This document shows positions 45,988 through 57,330 of a stretch of DNA of 64,000 nucleotides, in pieces. Position numbers and translations under genes: made by a program. The notes under the pieces were generated by a model that did no database searches, had not been told where the DNA came from, and saw only the letters and a program-made list of their open reading frames with translations. The stretch comes from Muricea muricata. Taxonomy: Eukaryota; Cnidaria; Anthozoa; Malacalcyonacea; Plexauridae. The stretch spans positions 23,366,282-23,430,281 of the forward strand of contig OY979718.1 of the NCBI GenBank assembly GCA_963855995.1, in the 5' to 3' direction. How positions within the stretch are numbered: the stretch's first letter is position 1; each line of letters begins with the position of its first letter.

Positions 45988-46208
45988 TGTGTAGACGTCC
46001 GCAGCGATTGCGCAAGAAACAATATCACGTTAGGGAGAGACCTAAGAGAGCAGTCATTTCAGTCGTATTCTGAAACAGTGCCTTATTATATATATTAGCA
46101 ATAAGTAGACGAGTTTTAAGTATGCTATTGACTCTTGTGAGTCATAAACGCTCCTAAAGTTTTTTGGAAAAGGAAACATATACAAAGAAAAGTTTTAAGG
46201 TTTAAAGA
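45988..46208 (+). repeat. BEL/Pao 5' LTR
   Basis: Roughly 80 percent similar to 60293-60500 by eye, much more diverged than the gypsy LTR pair, so the BEL insertion is far older. Confidence 0.65.
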
Positions 46209-46404
46209 CGGTTACAGTCCGTTCTGCGTATGTGCGTCAGTTTGTTTTGATACATTATGTGCTCGTGTGAAGTACAACCCGTCATTACCCACACTATACC
46301 TTTTCTAATGACGAGCAAAAATTGCAGATATTGAATGCTACACTTCACCTTCTCTTTAATCATTATCAACATATCATATATCACACTATCTTTCCCCTAA
46401 CATC

Positions 46405-47157
46405 ATGGCTGAAGCTTTTGATGAGAGTTCCAATACTGTCGAAGAACTCGAAATAAGCCAAATAGAAGAGCTCACATCTGTTCCGAATTTCGACAACGTT
46501 ACAACTTGTTTTTGTCGCGGGAATTGCATTCGGGAAATAGGAAGAAACTTTTCACCGTGCAAAAGTTTGAACCAGTATTGCTCAAGCGTGTGCCATGGAG
46601 GAAATTCCTTGTGCTTGAATAATTGCAGATCGCAAGAACGTGACAGTGATGATTCCTCTTCATCGGTGAGTTTCTTCATTTATATTTATACGATTATAGA
46701 TGTCTTTCACTGCGATTTTGTATATAACTGTATAAATTATATGTCTCATGTGCGTTAATTTGCGCAGTGAAAAGATTGCATATTTTTTTCTCTATCTAGA
46801 CGTTTTTCCAAAGTGACTTGCACAGTAAGAATAGAACTGATTTCAAACATATTTTGTGTGTAAAATTTGTCACGTTGACCGTTTCACTTGCACACTTCAG
46901 AAAGGGAAATTTGCATACACATTTGCTGATTTATAATCTTTTATAATATAATTGTAAAGTGTTGTGTCTTTGTGTTACCAGTATATAAAATATACATATG
47001 TCAGGTTGTATGATATGACCAAACTATTATTACATTCTATAGAATGTTTATAAACATTGTACACAATCATTGAAGTCGATAACAGCAGATAATAACTTGT
47101 TGTGCTTTGATTGATAGCAATTTTCTTTGTTAGGACTATACTATGCCTGATAATTAG
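46405..47157 (+). CDS. Small cysteine-cluster (CXC/tesmin-like) protein, 2 exons, with RG tail beyond a stop
   Basis: Exon 1, 46405-46665 (87 codons), has an acidic N-terminus and a cysteine cluster CFCRGNCIREIGR, PCKSLNQYCSSVCHGG, CLNNC, similar to CXC/TSO1-like repeats, then an acidic serine tail. It ends at a GTGAGT donor. An acceptor at 47131-47133 opens a second exon in phase, adding seven codons (DYTMPDN) before TAG at 47155-47157. The same frame continues after the TAG as an RG-rich stretch (RGRQAGRGRARGRGSGQGG) to TAA at 47272. It lies between the BEL 5' LTR and pol, where gag is expected, but does not look like gag. It may be a transposon accessory gene or a captured host gene. Confidence 0.5.
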
Positions 47158-47639
47158 TCGGAGTACGGAGAAAATTCAAGCAGGGGTAGACAAGCTGGAA
47201 GAGGAAGGGCACGTGGACGAGGAAGTGGGCAGGGAGGACAAGAAGGTGCTGGACACATTATATGTCTGTAATATAACAGAATTGTAAATGTAGGGTATTT
47301 TCTAGTTTCTATGATTGTGCATATACACCTGAAGTAATTCAAAACGGACCAACTTTGATGTGACATCCTGACATTACAAAACTGCACCAGCACATGGTAT
47401 TGATTTTGCCTAGTCATTTAGGCTAACCTAGCGAAGACAATCAATGATATATATCCGCGACACAAACCACAAACTTATTTTGTCCGTATTGGCGATCGCC
47501 TAGAGTTCACCTGTCATGTTGCGTCGACTGAAAATCTAAACCAAAGCATTAAAATGTTCTGTTGCTTGTCACATGGTATTAATCCAAAACTGATCGAGAA
47601 ACGGACAGTCAAGTAGATAATTTTATCCAAAGCGAAAAG

Positions 47640-48840
47640 TTAGGCACGGAAACGTCACCTCGATGAGGCGGTTGCCGTTGTAACTAATGTCCAACTGTCG
47701 CCATGCCTATACCAAGAAAACTTGGAATACGACAAAAGTGTTGGCCGACGAGTTACCCTTGGATAGTGGACCCGAACAGCCTGCCCAACAACTACAACAT
47801 TGCCTTGGCCATCCTGCAAATACTGAAAGAATCTCGTGTAAGGATCCCGAATAGACCGAGACGTACGAAGAGCAAATAAAAGACATGTAGCTCGCAAATT
47901 AACGACAGAAGAGATAGAACAGTGGAAGAGCGGGTTATTCTATATTTCTCTCCTCGCTGTGGTTAACTCTCGTTCAAATTCAACACCAGTACGAAACGCC
48001 TTCAATTCTAGTCAAATCCATCACGGAGTGTCCTTGAATTCATGCCTGGCTAAAGGCCCAGACGCTTACATTAACAATTTGGTGGATGGAGACCATTTAC
48101 AAAACAGCGACCTTGTTTAAAAATGAAAGCTCAGAAGCTGTTGAGCTGTTAAGGAAGTCCAGTTACGTTAAAGATCTAATTGATTCCCGACCTATAAAGG
48201 TCTTTGGGTTGAAGCTGGCCCAAGACGCAGAGAACATGCTTCGCATAGGTGGCTTTGTCCTCAAGTGTTGATAATTCGCGGCGAAGAAAAACAGCGTTCC
48301 GGTGGAGACCTCGTTGCTGAAAAGATCTGATAAAAATCTTGTCATCCTGGTCGTAGGATAGAGACCAAAACGAAGATGGCATTGTGTGCGAAGTTGTTCT
48401 CAACTTTAGTCAGAAGAGACGAACTGGACCCAAACTAACGCTCACTGATTTATCCCAAGCGCTACCTGATATCCTTACCAAACGAGTGGTTCTTCAACAA
48501 GTGATGAAGATTAATTACCCCTCGGATTGGTTAGTCCATTTACCCTAATTGGAAAGATATAACTTCGTGAAACTTGGCCCCGCAACATGGAATGGGATGA
48601 CAAACTTCCCTTTGACCTACGCGCAAAGTGGGTAAAATTCTTCATTGCCTGATTCGCGTTGGAAAAGTGAATTTGCCACTGTGTCTTCGACCTCCCAACA
48701 CTTTGAGTGGCCCCTGGTTGGTGATATTCAACGATACTGAGCGACGTCGCCTATGGTTTCGTGGAGTATATCCGATGGTTGCTGGGGGACGGTAGTCCTT
48801 GGTGCCGATTAGATATAGATAGACAGATAGACTAGTTCAA
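47640..48840 (+). pseudogene. BEL/Pao pol remnant: protease-RT linker and reverse transcriptase
   Basis: Shifting frames read YPWIVDPNSLPNNYNIALAI, then VARKLTTEEIEQWKSGLFYI, RNAFNSSQIHHGVSLN and CLAKGPDAYINNLVD, which are BEL/Pao reverse transcriptase landmarks (normally VVFDSSA, GxSLN, KGPDxxNNL). Further on LPLCLRPPNTLSGPWLVIFN and the following YPMVAGGR fit the start of RNase H. Several stops and frameshifts make it non-functional. Confidence 0.75.
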
Positions 48841-50259
48841 TTTGCATGAACTAAAAATGAACACTTTGCAGCTATACAACAACTGAATTACGTGTTATAT
48901 ATTCATAGATACTATTTATTCTTAACTAATTGAGATATAATACAAACTGACATAAATTATGCAATATAATTAAGAAAATTGACTAAAATACGATATAATT
49001 TAATAAAATACGAGTTTACGAAAATTCTCTGATGCTCGCAGGAAAAAAAGATTCTAAAAACTATTAGTTTTTGCGGAGGGGATTCGGAGATTACGCTTGT
49101 TCCGTAAATCATAAGTAACTTCTCATAGGTCAGAGAAAAGTTTCTGTGTGGCATTGTTTGACGGAAAAATTTCCCACAGGCTTTGCGTGGGCGCTCATCA
49201 AGTGTTGTCAAGTTCGCTCTTTCTAATCGTTCACCATAAGATAGCCCAGGGAAAATTATTGACGACACTCTTCGTTGGACACGTTCTATTGCTTCACTAA
49301 GGTGGTAGCGCGAAATGGAACACTTCGCTGGAATACTCAAATACGGGCCTAACACATGAACAGTAAAAGGTATTATATAATAACTACAGTAAAACACGCA
49401 ATCTGATTGGTCAATACCCGTGCAGGATGAGACAATCCTGCAGGGGAAATTTGAAAGTTGACATCGCTTCGCATTTTACGAGTTTGTTACGAGTTTAAAA
49501 TTGCCGACAAAAAACCATTTCAGCTTCTGAAATTAGCAGAGAATGAAGATAAAGTCAAATACTAAAGTACAGAAACTATAGTCTTTTATGTTTTCAAACT
49601 TCTATAATGTCTTGTTTACTCGTATTTTTGTTTTGTTTACGTTATAAATTAACTTAAAAAACGATTTTTGGCGCTCGCATATTTTTGTTTCAGCTTATGC
49701 TGTAGCGATAAAAGTACAACCGTTCGAATCAGCATATAATGGTGCCTATAAACAACTAAATTTTCTTCGCCCACAACGCTTTCTTACACACGTACTGCAC
49801 TTCAAATGCCGGTAATTTTTTAGGTTTCTGTTTACACAAAAATATAAAATTGCAAAATGTAACTAGTATATCCCTCTCTTTTGCCCGTTAATAACACCGG
49901 TTTTTACAACATCTACGCTTCGGTTTAGTACCAATCTATGTCCCTGTTAAGATACTATATTTTCACCAAGTTTTAGAGCAAAAGAATACAAAACAAAAAA
50001 GTTATGCGAAAAGTTTCAAAATTGTGTAAATTTTAGCGTACGGTCGAATGCCGATAAAGCTAAAGTTGACGATTCTTGGGAGAATTGCGTACTTCATCAA
50101 TGGTTTACAAAGTGCTAACCGTTGTTTTATTGTAGTTATTATATAAAACAATTACTAAATGGTTTTCCGTGCAGGATAGCGTGATCCATGCACGCGGGAT
50201 GTTGCTCGACATTCGGAAAGCGTAAATCAGTAATCCTTTAATGATGATGAAAATAATGA

Positions 50260-51615
50260 TGATGAAATGATTGATGATGAAAATAAAGAAATTTATATTG
50301 TTGAGAAAACTAGAGATCTACGGTATAAAACACCATGCTCTGGCACTCCTCGAATCATATCTATCAAATCGGAATCAAAAATGCCAAATAAACGGATATC
50401 ATTCGTCAAAGAAAATGATTAAATGTGGCATTCCACAAGGTTCTATTTTAGGACCACTATTTTTTCCGTTATATATCAATGATTTGCCTCAATGCCTGTC
50501 TAAAACAAAACCTCGATTATTTGCTGACGACACGAACCTAACAGCCTCGGGAGACTCCATACCTCGTCTTGAAACTGCAGTGAACTCTGATCTAGAAAAC
50601 CTGAGGAAATGGTTAATTGCAAACAGACTAACACTCAATGTTGCAAAAACTGAATTTATGTTAATTGGGTCAAAACAAATGATTAAAAGTATTTCAGATT
50701 TACAGCTAAATGTTATAATTGAAAACAAACCTGTTAAGCGTGTAATTGAGTGTAAAACCCTTGGGGTTACCTCTGGGGTTACTTTGGACCAGCATTTGTC
50801 GTTGAAAATCAACACTGAAAATATTTGCAACAAAATAACATCAGGAATTTCTGCTCTTAGACGTTTGAAAGAATTTATCGATAGAAAAACACTTGTCTCT
50901 GTTTATAACGCTATTGTTCGCCCATACTTTGATTACTGCTGTGAAGTATGGGATGTGTTTGGTGAAACACAATTAAAACGACTCCAAAAACTTCAAAATA
51001 GAGCAGCTAGAATCATAATGAATATGAGCAATGATGTACATCATTCTGTTGTTTTACAAGCATTGGGCTGGAAAACACATGGAGCTGAAAGGAAGAAAGC
51101 CAAAGCAAAAATGATGTATAAGTTATTAAATAACATAGGTCTTCAGTCACTCACCAATTTATTCACTTATAAAGATGAAGTGACTAGTTATAATCTCCGA
51201 AATATTTCAAGCAGTCTTTGTTTACCGCATCCGCATACTAATAATATGAAAAGAAGCTTCATGTACGACGGAGCATTTCTCTGGAATTCCATTCCAAGGG
51301 ATATTAAAGAAAGCAAATCCCTTTCTTCCTTTCGCACGAAAATCGCTACCCACATTGATAGTTAAAATCAAGTACTGTATATACTATACCTGTAAATAGA
51401 CTACCGCCTTACGTACTATATATTACTTGCGAACATATTCTTAATCAAACGTTTTTATGCTCACTTTACCCAGTATATATTATTGTAAATAGTTTTAGTA
51501 AATTTTGTTATGATACTGTAAACTTCTTATATGCACGCCCCTCGTGGAAATCAGTTTCGGTTGACGAGGTCAGCGTGTTTAAATAAAGTTATCTATCTAT
51601 CTATATCTATCTAAT
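50260..51615 (+). mobile_element. 5'-truncated CR1/L2-like LINE with short tandem tail
   Basis: Contains a long reverse transcriptase frame (50271-51365) and ends in a TATC-type tail (51591-51615), as in many L2/CR1 elements. It is inserted inside a minus-strand LINE (pieces 48957-49390 and 51625-51900). Confidence 0.85.
50271..51365 (+). CDS. LINE reverse transcriptase, C-terminal 364 codons
   Basis: The frame is open from the truncated 5' edge to TAA. It shows the RT core GIPQGSILGPLFFPLYINDL and RLFADDTNLTASG (FADD catalytic box), NRLTLNVAKTEFMLIGS, then the thumb and C-terminal region VRPYFDYCCEVWD, LQNRAARIIMN and GAFLWNSIPRDIKESKSLSS. Endonuclease and the first RT motifs are missing, as expected from 5' truncation, so it cannot move by itself. 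The frame is free of stops, suggesting a rather recent insertion. Confidence 0.88.
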   Translation: MMMKIKKFILLRKLEIYGIKHHALALLESYLSNRNQKCQINGYHSSKKMIKCGIPQGSILGPLFFPLYINDLPQCLSKTKPRLFADDTNLTASGDSIPRLETAVNSDLENLRKWLIANRLTLNVAKTEFMLIGSKQMIKSISDLQLNVIIENKPVKRVIECKTLGVTSGVTLDQHLSLKINTENICNKITSGISALRRLKEFIDRKTLVSVYNAIVRPYFDYCCEVWDVFGETQLKRLQKLQNRAARIIMNMSNDVHHSVVLQALGWKTHGAERKKAKAKMMYKLLNNIGLQSLTNLFTYKDEVTSYNLRNISSSLCLPHPHTNNMKRSFMYDGAFLWNSIPRDIKESKSLSSFRTKIATHIDS

Positions 51616-51889
51616 TATTTCTTTAGGAGGTACTTTAATTTGGCGCGCTTCAGTTTAAATATAAAATGAATTCTCTTGTTGGCTTTCTTTATAATTTCTT
51701 TAACATGCTTGGTCAACTTTAAATCATCTGTGATAGTAAGTCCGAGGATCCCTTGCGTGACGGACTAGTTCTAGACACTCCGAGTTTAGTTGGACGTCTG
51801 GAAACAGTGTTCTGTCTTTTTGGAATTGAATTAATAATTCTTTACAGTTTTTATCATGCAACTGATTAATCATGGCGAAATATCGGGTG

Positions 51890-52186
51890 GCCTGGTGAAC
51901 AAGTTATCGACTACGCAGATGGAGCTAAATGCAGCTGTGTTATCAGAGAGAGAGGAAGAAAAGTCATTGAGCAAGAAGCGAGATTTTAATTCAAGCGTGT
52001 CCTGCACATCGTTGACTCAGAAACAGTAAAAGTGTTCGAGGGCGCCCGGTCAGGAGAAATACCAGCTGTCACTGACGGAGATATATGACTTGCTGGGCAT
52101 GGACGTCTGGCAAAGATAATATAGCACACAAATTGACAAGAGGACGATCACCGTAAGATCTTGATAAACAAACAGAGTGGTGGAAT
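51890..52186 (+). pseudogene. BEL/Pao pol remnant: RNase H to integrase junction, left half
   Basis: Reads RVVDSETVKVFEGARSGEI and, in another frame, NIAHKLTRGRSPEDLDKQTE, the BEL motif resembling NVADxxTRG that precedes integrase. The gypsy element is inserted within the next codons: the sequence resumes in the same BEL frame right after the second GAAT at 58938. Confidence 0.7.
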
Positions 52187-52392
52187 TGTTACCCGAGTAA
52201 GTAGCGAACTACGTGAGGAAGGTTTTCAAAGTTTTATTTGTGTCTATAAATCTACAATGACAGTTATTTTTCGAGAACAATGCCGTCTTAACTTGTTTGT
52301 ATTACTATTCCAGTCCGCTCTCTCACATGTTCACACGCGTGGTGCGTGGGATTGATTATTATTCAAAATCGCGTGTATTCACATACGTCACA
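52187..52392 (-). repeat. Gypsy 3' LTR
   Basis: 206 bp, identical base for base by eye to 58729-58934. Preceded on the plus strand by GAAT. Confidence 0.95.
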
Positions 52393-52404
52393 CACTTCCC
52401 CGCT
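52393..52404 (-). other. Gypsy polypurine tract
   Basis: AGCGGGGAAGTG on the minus strand, directly before the 3' LTR. Confidence 0.65.
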
Positions 52405-52612
52405 AAAATGAAGTGTCTTCCACGACATGTAATGTTTCTATTCAAAGTACTGATAAGTGTTGACTGGCCAGACCTTGACTCTTACTTTAACTATCATATT
52501 AGTAAAATGTAACATTAAATCTTCGTGTCCACACGAGTATAGTAAATGTTTACCAAACTGCCAAAGTAACTTTCAAAAACAATAAAAATGTTTTAGATAG
52601 CAATACCAAGTT

Positions 52613-53602
52613 TCAGTAAAATTGATGACGGTTTATGTTCCAAAAGGGTGGGTAAACTACAGGTGGTGGTGTAAACACGGGATGTTGAGGGTAAAACGTA
52701 GGAGGTGGAGGGAACCAGTGAAATGGCACTGTTGGCGGTGCTGTCCAGGATGGAGGAGGGTACAATGCGAGTGTTGGGTTTGCTTTTACTGTCGATATAC
52801 CCGTTGGTATGTATCCGGGGTTCCCGAAGTCGTAATAGTTGAGGGTTTCGGGTGGTCGGCGTGTCCGCGTGCTCCTACGAGTTTCCGGTGGCATTTCAAA
52901 TTGGTTTACAGGTGGGGACTTAGATTGGTCGTTGGTTAGCGAGGGTTCAGAATGGTCGTTGGGTGAAGAGGGTTCCGGTTGGTCTTGACTTGGGGCTCCG
53001 TGATCGTTCGTTTCTGGTATTTCCGGTTGGACATTTGGATCGTTATATTCAGCCTCTGACTTTTTGGTCGTTTCTTTTTGCCCTGGAATTGCGTCCCGGT
53101 ATCTTTCTCGCAGTGTATACGTCGGAATTTCCCCGTCCTCGCTGTCTGAGGTGTCTTCTTCCTGCACGGGTCGTGTGTTGTAGTGCTCAGTCTTCCTCCG
53201 TTTCTTCGCCTGTCTGTTTCTCCATTGGGGTGGTGTCAGAGGGAGGAAGTCGCATGGGAGCAACAAGTTCCTGTGTAAAACTCGGTGTCGTCCTTTCCCT
53301 GTTTCGGGCTTGATTTCATAAACAGGGCTGTCTGGTTTACGGTTCACAACAACGTGCACTATGTCTTCCCAATGAGACCGCAGTTTTCCGGGACCACCGC
53401 GTTCCGTTAGGTTTCTTACCAAGACTCGATCTCCTGCTTCTAGTGTGGAATACGAAGCCTTCTTGTCATGTTGTTTCTTTCCTTTCGCGCTCGTGGACTC
53501 GCTGTGTTTACTTGCCAGATTGTATGCATGCCTCATGTCGCCACTCCATCTTTTTACGTACTCTTTGTATCCAGTTTTCTCTGGTTTAGTTGAACCAAAC
53601 AT
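52613..53602 (-). CDS. Gypsy integrase C-terminal tail, out of frame with pol
   Basis: The 329-codon frame overlaps the end of pol in the -1 frame. It begins with integrase tail sequence, a GPY/F-like region ([17 protein letters not shown], then [11 protein letters not shown]), followed by a long Ser/Pro/acid-rich low-complexity segment and a proline-rich end ([11 protein letters not shown]). In related elements this is one protein with pol, so a one-base loss at a T run near 53648 is the simplest explanation. It could also be an assembly error. No membrane segment or envelope-like feature is seen. Confidence 0.75.
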   Translation of the reverse strand: MFGSTKPEKTGYKEYVKRWSGDMRHAYNLASKHSESTSAKGKKQHDKKASYSTLEAGDRVLVRNLTERGGPGKLRSHWEDIVHVVVNRKPDSPVYEIKPETGKGRHRVLHRNLLLPCDFLPLTPPQWRNRQAKKRRKTEHYNTRPVQEEDTSDSEDGEIPTYTLRERYRDAIPGQKETTKKSEAEYNDPNVQPEIPETNDHGAPSQDQPEPSSPNDHSEPSLTNDQSKSPPVNQFEMPPETRRSTRTRRPPETLNYYDFGNPGYIPTGISTVKANPTLALYPPPSWTAPPTVPFHWFPPPPTFYPQHPVFTPPPVVYPPFWNINRHQFY

Positions 53603-56600
53603 AAGGTCGATTGGAAGCCTAGGGGAGCGACCAAAAAGAAGATAAATGGCGAGAATCCGGTGGCGTCACTTCGGGTACAATTGTAGGCGTGGACTAATTT
53701 TGGTAGGTACTGATTCCATCGACTTTTATGATTTTCCGGTAGGGTACGCAACATGGACAAAAGTGTCTTATTGAATCTCTCCGCCTTACCATTTCCTTGC
53801 GGATGGTATGGGGTTGTTCGTGATCGCACTATCCCGCATAGTTTCTCTAGTTGGTTGAAAAGTCTGTTTTCGAACTCGCGTCCCTGATCATGGAGTATCC
53901 GTGTCGGAAAACCGTACTTTAGGATGAAATCGTTGTATAGTTTGTCGGCTGCGGTGCGTGCTTCTTTGTTTTTCGTCGGGTATGCCTGTGCAAAGCGTGT
54001 AAAATGGTCAACTATTACTAACACGTACTCGTAGCCGCCTGTACTCTTTTCCAGGTGTAGAAAATCCATCGAAACCAACTCCATCGGGGCGTACGTGACT
54101 ATGTTCTTCAGGGGGGCAAACGTCTGAATATTAGGTCGTCGTTGTTTTAAGCAGTTACACACATTTCGTACAAAATGTGTTATGTCCCTCTGCATGTACG
54201 GCCAGAAGAAACGTTCGCGTGCTAGTTCTATTACACGTTCGGCACCAAGATGACCCATTTCTTGATGGAGTTCTTTATATACATGTGAGCGATAGCTTTT
54301 TGGTAGCACTAACTGTGTCGTCGGGCCTCTCTGTCTCCTTAAAATTCCGTCATCTCCTATCCGAAGTTTCTTCCACTCCCGAAGCAACGCTTTGGTGTTG
54401 GACGCTTCTCGCCTGATCTCGTCACCCTTGGGATAATGGTTTCGCAGCTTCAGTTCCCGCACTCTCCCGATGCAAGGATCTTCTTTCTGTGCAAGAACAA
54501 TATCGGAAGAGTCAAGTTTCTTCAACCCACCCAACTCTGGCACAAATTCAGGAAAGTATGTTTCGTCTGCATCGCGAACTAGGGCTGTTATCCAAGCGGT
54601 CTCGTTTTCCTGCTGAGCTTGTATTCCCGTAATGGATGCTTTGATAGTTTCTTGAGACGTCTCTGCCGTACACGAACGCATATATTCTTCAATGTTTAAC
54701 GGCATCCTCGATAGCGTATCGGCATCTTGGTTAGTCTTGCCTGGTCTATACTTGATCGTGAATGTGAAGTCGGCGAGTTCTGCTACCCATCGGTGGCCAG
54801 TCGCGTTGAGTTTAGCGGTGGACAGTATATATGTGAGTGGATTGTTGTCCGTATATACGGTGAAAGATCTAGCGTAATACAGATAGTCCCGAAATTGTTC
54901 GCAAACCGCCCATTTCAACGCCAAAAACTCTAGTTTCCCCGAATGTAGGTGATAATTCTTCTCGGCAGGTGTTAGACTCCTAGACCCGTAGCCGATGACA
55001 CGCGCTTGTCCTCCTTGTTCCTGATAGAGGACGGCCCCCAGACCATCCTTGGAAGCATCAGTGTGGAGTATAAATGGAACGTCATAATCGGGGTAGGCTA
55101 AAATGGGAGCACTTATCAAAAAGTCCAACAGTTTCGCAAGGGCTATTTTGTGTTCTTCGCACCAGGTTACATGCTGTTTAGATGGTACTTGTGGCGATTT
55201 CTTCGCTTTGGGCTCATTCGACTGGAGGAGGTCAAATAGTGGTCTTGCGAGTCGGGCGAAATCCGGTATATATCTCCGATAGTATCCTAGTAGGCCCAAG
55301 AGTTGACGAACCTCACCAACAGTTCGGGGTTGTTTTTCTCTCAATGATAATACTGCCTGTATGTTCGAGGGGTCCATCTTGTAGCCTTGCTCCGAAACGA
55401 TACGGCCTAGACAATGCACTTCACGTTTGAACAACTTGCATTTCTTTGCTTTGAGTTTCACGCCATGTTGTCGAAGCCGTCTTATTACAGTTCGGACGTG
55501 TTCTACATGTTCCTCGAAGGTTCGGCTGAAGACTATTACATCATCGAGGTAGGGAATGCAAATGTCATCGCGGATCCCTTCCAGGCAATCCTCCATAAAA
55601 CGCTGGAACTCTGCGGGGGCGTTCTTGAGGCCGAAGGGCACCCGGACCCATTCATAAAGACCCCATGGGGTGATAAATGCAGTCTTGTATTGGTCTTTTG
55701 GGTGTATGAAACCTTGATGATAGGCTTTGCCCTGATCAAGGAGAGAAAACCAAGCGTTTCCCCCTAGGTTTTCTAATGTTGTCTGAACTCTGGGTAGTGG
55801 ATGGCGATCAGTGGCAGTTCGTTGGTTTAATTCGCGGTAGTCAATACATAAGCGCAAAGTCCCATCCTTTTTACGGACACACACGACCGGCGAGGAATAC
55901 GCAGATTTTGATTTTCGTATCCATCTGCGATTGAGGAGATCTTCAACGTACTGCTTGACCTCTGGGTATAACGGTTTTGCAATGGGCCTGTAGGTTTTTT
56001 GAACAGGAGTATCGTAAGACAAATTAATTCTCATTTGTAGTTCATCAATACACCCTATATCATCATCGTTCCGTGCAAAACTGTCAGATTCTTCCATAAG
56101 CATTTGTTTGGCTATCTCCTGTTGTGATTCATCCAGTCCGTCTAAATCAACGTCCGGTAGCCACCCGTCGACTTTGGGAGTGTTCTTGCCTTTGTTGTTT
56201 TCCTGTATTTCTTCACTTACGGACTTTTTTTGGTTTTTTTGAACTTCCATCGGGGTGACTGACTTGACCTGTTGTAAGTGCCCAAGTGCAGTCCTTCCAG
56301 GCAACACAATCTTGTGATCAGTTATGTTCTTAACTTGGATATTGACACGGGATGAACTACCACCGGCAATACTCGTCAGGTTCTCAGGTATATCCAAACC
56401 TGTAGGCCAAGACTGTTCTGGGTCGGGCTCAAAAAGAACTGGTATTTTATTGCCTCTGCTGGATCTGGTGTTCGCTCTACAAGTGATTTTAACCGTCTCT
56501 CCACTTGGGATAACGACATCACGTTTCGTGGTTTTGACAGAGCAGATATCGCTATCTGTTGTTGTCTGTATGAACTGTACTAAAGCTGTAATGTTCTCTT

Positions 56601-57330
56601 GCTTAACGGTTGGGAAACTTGATTTCATGGATGTTATTGTGTGTTCCAGGACGCTAGTACTATCATTTTGGTCTTTAATAACTTCTTCTATAACATTATA
56701 GCCAATAATTAGGTGTTCTAGGCTGTCCCGAGCTACCAGTATAGGTACAACAATGTGTCTGTCCGGCCTTGAATGATCAAGTCTAAACCTAATCTCTATC
56801 CAACCCAAATAAGGTATTGTTGTACCATTCGCTGCCTTCAACTCTAAATTACTACCAATTAGTTCTTCTAGTGAGTTAATTGTAATATCCCCTAGATTTT
56901 CTTTAACCCATTCATGTGAAGTAATAGACACTTGCGCCCCAGTGTCCCATAATGCTGTGGTTGGTATATCATTCACCAAACACTTTACTACACATCTGTT
57001 ACCAACAAGGTTCACAACAGTATCATGCTGGTTAGGCGTAAGATGACAAGTGTACTGACCTTTGTCGAACCACTGTCTCTCCTCCTCAGTTTCCCTGGCA
57101 ATCATACCGACAATTGCATCACATAGGGGTTGATGAGACTTCCAGTGTTCTTTCTGACATTTCTTCGTACAATAGCAAACAGTCTTACACCTTGAGCATA
57201 TTTGTATTGTCACAGTACATTGTTTTTTTCCACAACTTGCACATAAATGGGACTCTTTGGTTGTGTCATGGACTACCTCCTGTCCCTCGGATGTAGTCCC
57301 CTGTCGTTTCCCGATGATCTCTTCTTGCAT
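53554..57330 (-). CDS. pol: Gypsy Pol: MYND finger, protease, RT, RNase H, integrase (1258 codons)
   Basis: Expressed by -1 frameshift from gag; the ATG at 57330 is just the edge of the open frame. Residues 30-70 form a MYND zinc finger (C30, C33, C45, C48, C54, C58, H66, C70), rare for a retrotransposon. Then come an aspartic protease ([11 protein letters not shown]129-T-G), reverse transcriptase with [11 protein letters not shown] (about 597), RNase H ([10 protein letters not shown] at about 757, [10 protein letters not shown]), and integrase with an HHCC zinc region ([10 protein letters not shown] and CNCLKQRRP) and a DDE core (SMDFLHL near 1087, HDQGREFEN near 1147, [13 protein letters not shown] near 1180). 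Shortly after the core, near 53645-53655, the frame breaks and the true C-terminus continues in the -1 frame (52613-53602). Confidence 0.93.
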   Translation of the reverse strand: MQEEIIGKRQGTTSEGQEVVHDTTKESHLCASCGKKQCTVTIQICSRCKTVCYCTKKCQKEHWKSHQPLCDAIVGMIARETEEERQWFDKGQYTCHLTPNQHDTVVNLVGNRCVVKCLVNDIPTTALWDTGAQVSITSHEWVKENLGDITINSLEELIGSNLELKAANGTTIPYLGWIEIRFRLDHSRPDRHIVVPILVARDSLEHLIIGYNVIEEVIKDQNDSTSVLEHTITSMKSSFPTVKQENITALVQFIQTTTDSDICSVKTTKRDVVIPSGETVKITCRANTRSSRGNKIPVLFEPDPEQSWPTGLDIPENLTSIAGGSSSRVNIQVKNITDHKIVLPGRTALGHLQQVKSVTPMEVQKNQKKSVSEEIQENNKGKNTPKVDGWLPDVDLDGLDESQQEIAKQMLMEESDSFARNDDDIGCIDELQMRINLSYDTPVQKTYRPIAKPLYPEVKQYVEDLLNRRWIRKSKSAYSSPVVCVRKKDGTLRLCIDYRELNQRTATDRHPLPRVQTTLENLGGNAWFSLLDQGKAYHQGFIHPKDQYKTAFITPWGLYEWVRVPFGLKNAPAEFQRFMEDCLEGIRDDICIPYLDDVIVFSRTFEEHVEHVRTVIRRLRQHGVKLKAKKCKLFKREVHCLGRIVSEQGYKMDPSNIQAVLSLREKQPRTVGEVRQLLGLLGYYRRYIPDFARLARPLFDLLQSNEPKAKKSPQVPSKQHVTWCEEHKIALAKLLDFLISAPILAYPDYDVPFILHTDASKDGLGAVLYQEQGGQARVIGYGSRSLTPAEKNYHLHSGKLEFLALKWAVCEQFRDYLYYARSFTVYTDNNPLTYILSTAKLNATGHRWVAELADFTFTIKYRPGKTNQDADTLSRMPLNIEEYMRSCTAETSQETIKASITGIQAQQENETAWITALVRDADETYFPEFVPELGGLKKLDSSDIVLAQKEDPCIGRVRELKLRNHYPKGDEIRREASNTKALLREWKKLRIGDDGILRRQRGPTTQLVLPKSYRSHVYKELHQEMGHLGAERVIELARERFFWPYMQRDITHFVRNVCNCLKQRRPNIQTFAPLKNIVTYAPMELVSMDFLHLEKSTGGYEYVLVIVDHFTRFAQAYPTKNKEARTAADKLYNDFILKYGFPTRILHDQGREFENRLFNQLEKLCGIVRSRTTPYHPQGNGKAERFNKTLLSMLRTLPENHKSRWNQYLPKLVHAYNCTRSDATGFSPFIFFLVAPLGFQSTLCLVQLNQRKLDTKST

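Larger units (their letters stand above)
48957..51900 (-). mobile_element. Minus-strand LINE fragment, split by the plus-strand LINE
   Basis: Right part (about 51625-51900, read on minus) gives CKELLIQFQKDRTLFPDVQL and, after a frame change, LTKHVKEIIKKANKRIHF, typical of the RT thumb. Left part (49090-49390) continues with AIERVQRRVSSIIFPGLSYG and ERLERANLTTLDER, the C-terminal end. Between them are the plus LINE and about 850 bp (49400-50250) of unassigned sequence flanked by GTGCAGGAT words, perhaps another MITE. Confidence 0.7.

Noticed and set aside
50260..51615. Plus LINE as a full autonomous element
   Set aside because: It lacks endonuclease and the first RT motifs, so it is 5'-truncated.
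52613..53602. Envelope-like third gene of the gypsy element
   Set aside because: No signal peptide or membrane segment; the start matches an integrase tail and the rest is proline- and serine-rich.
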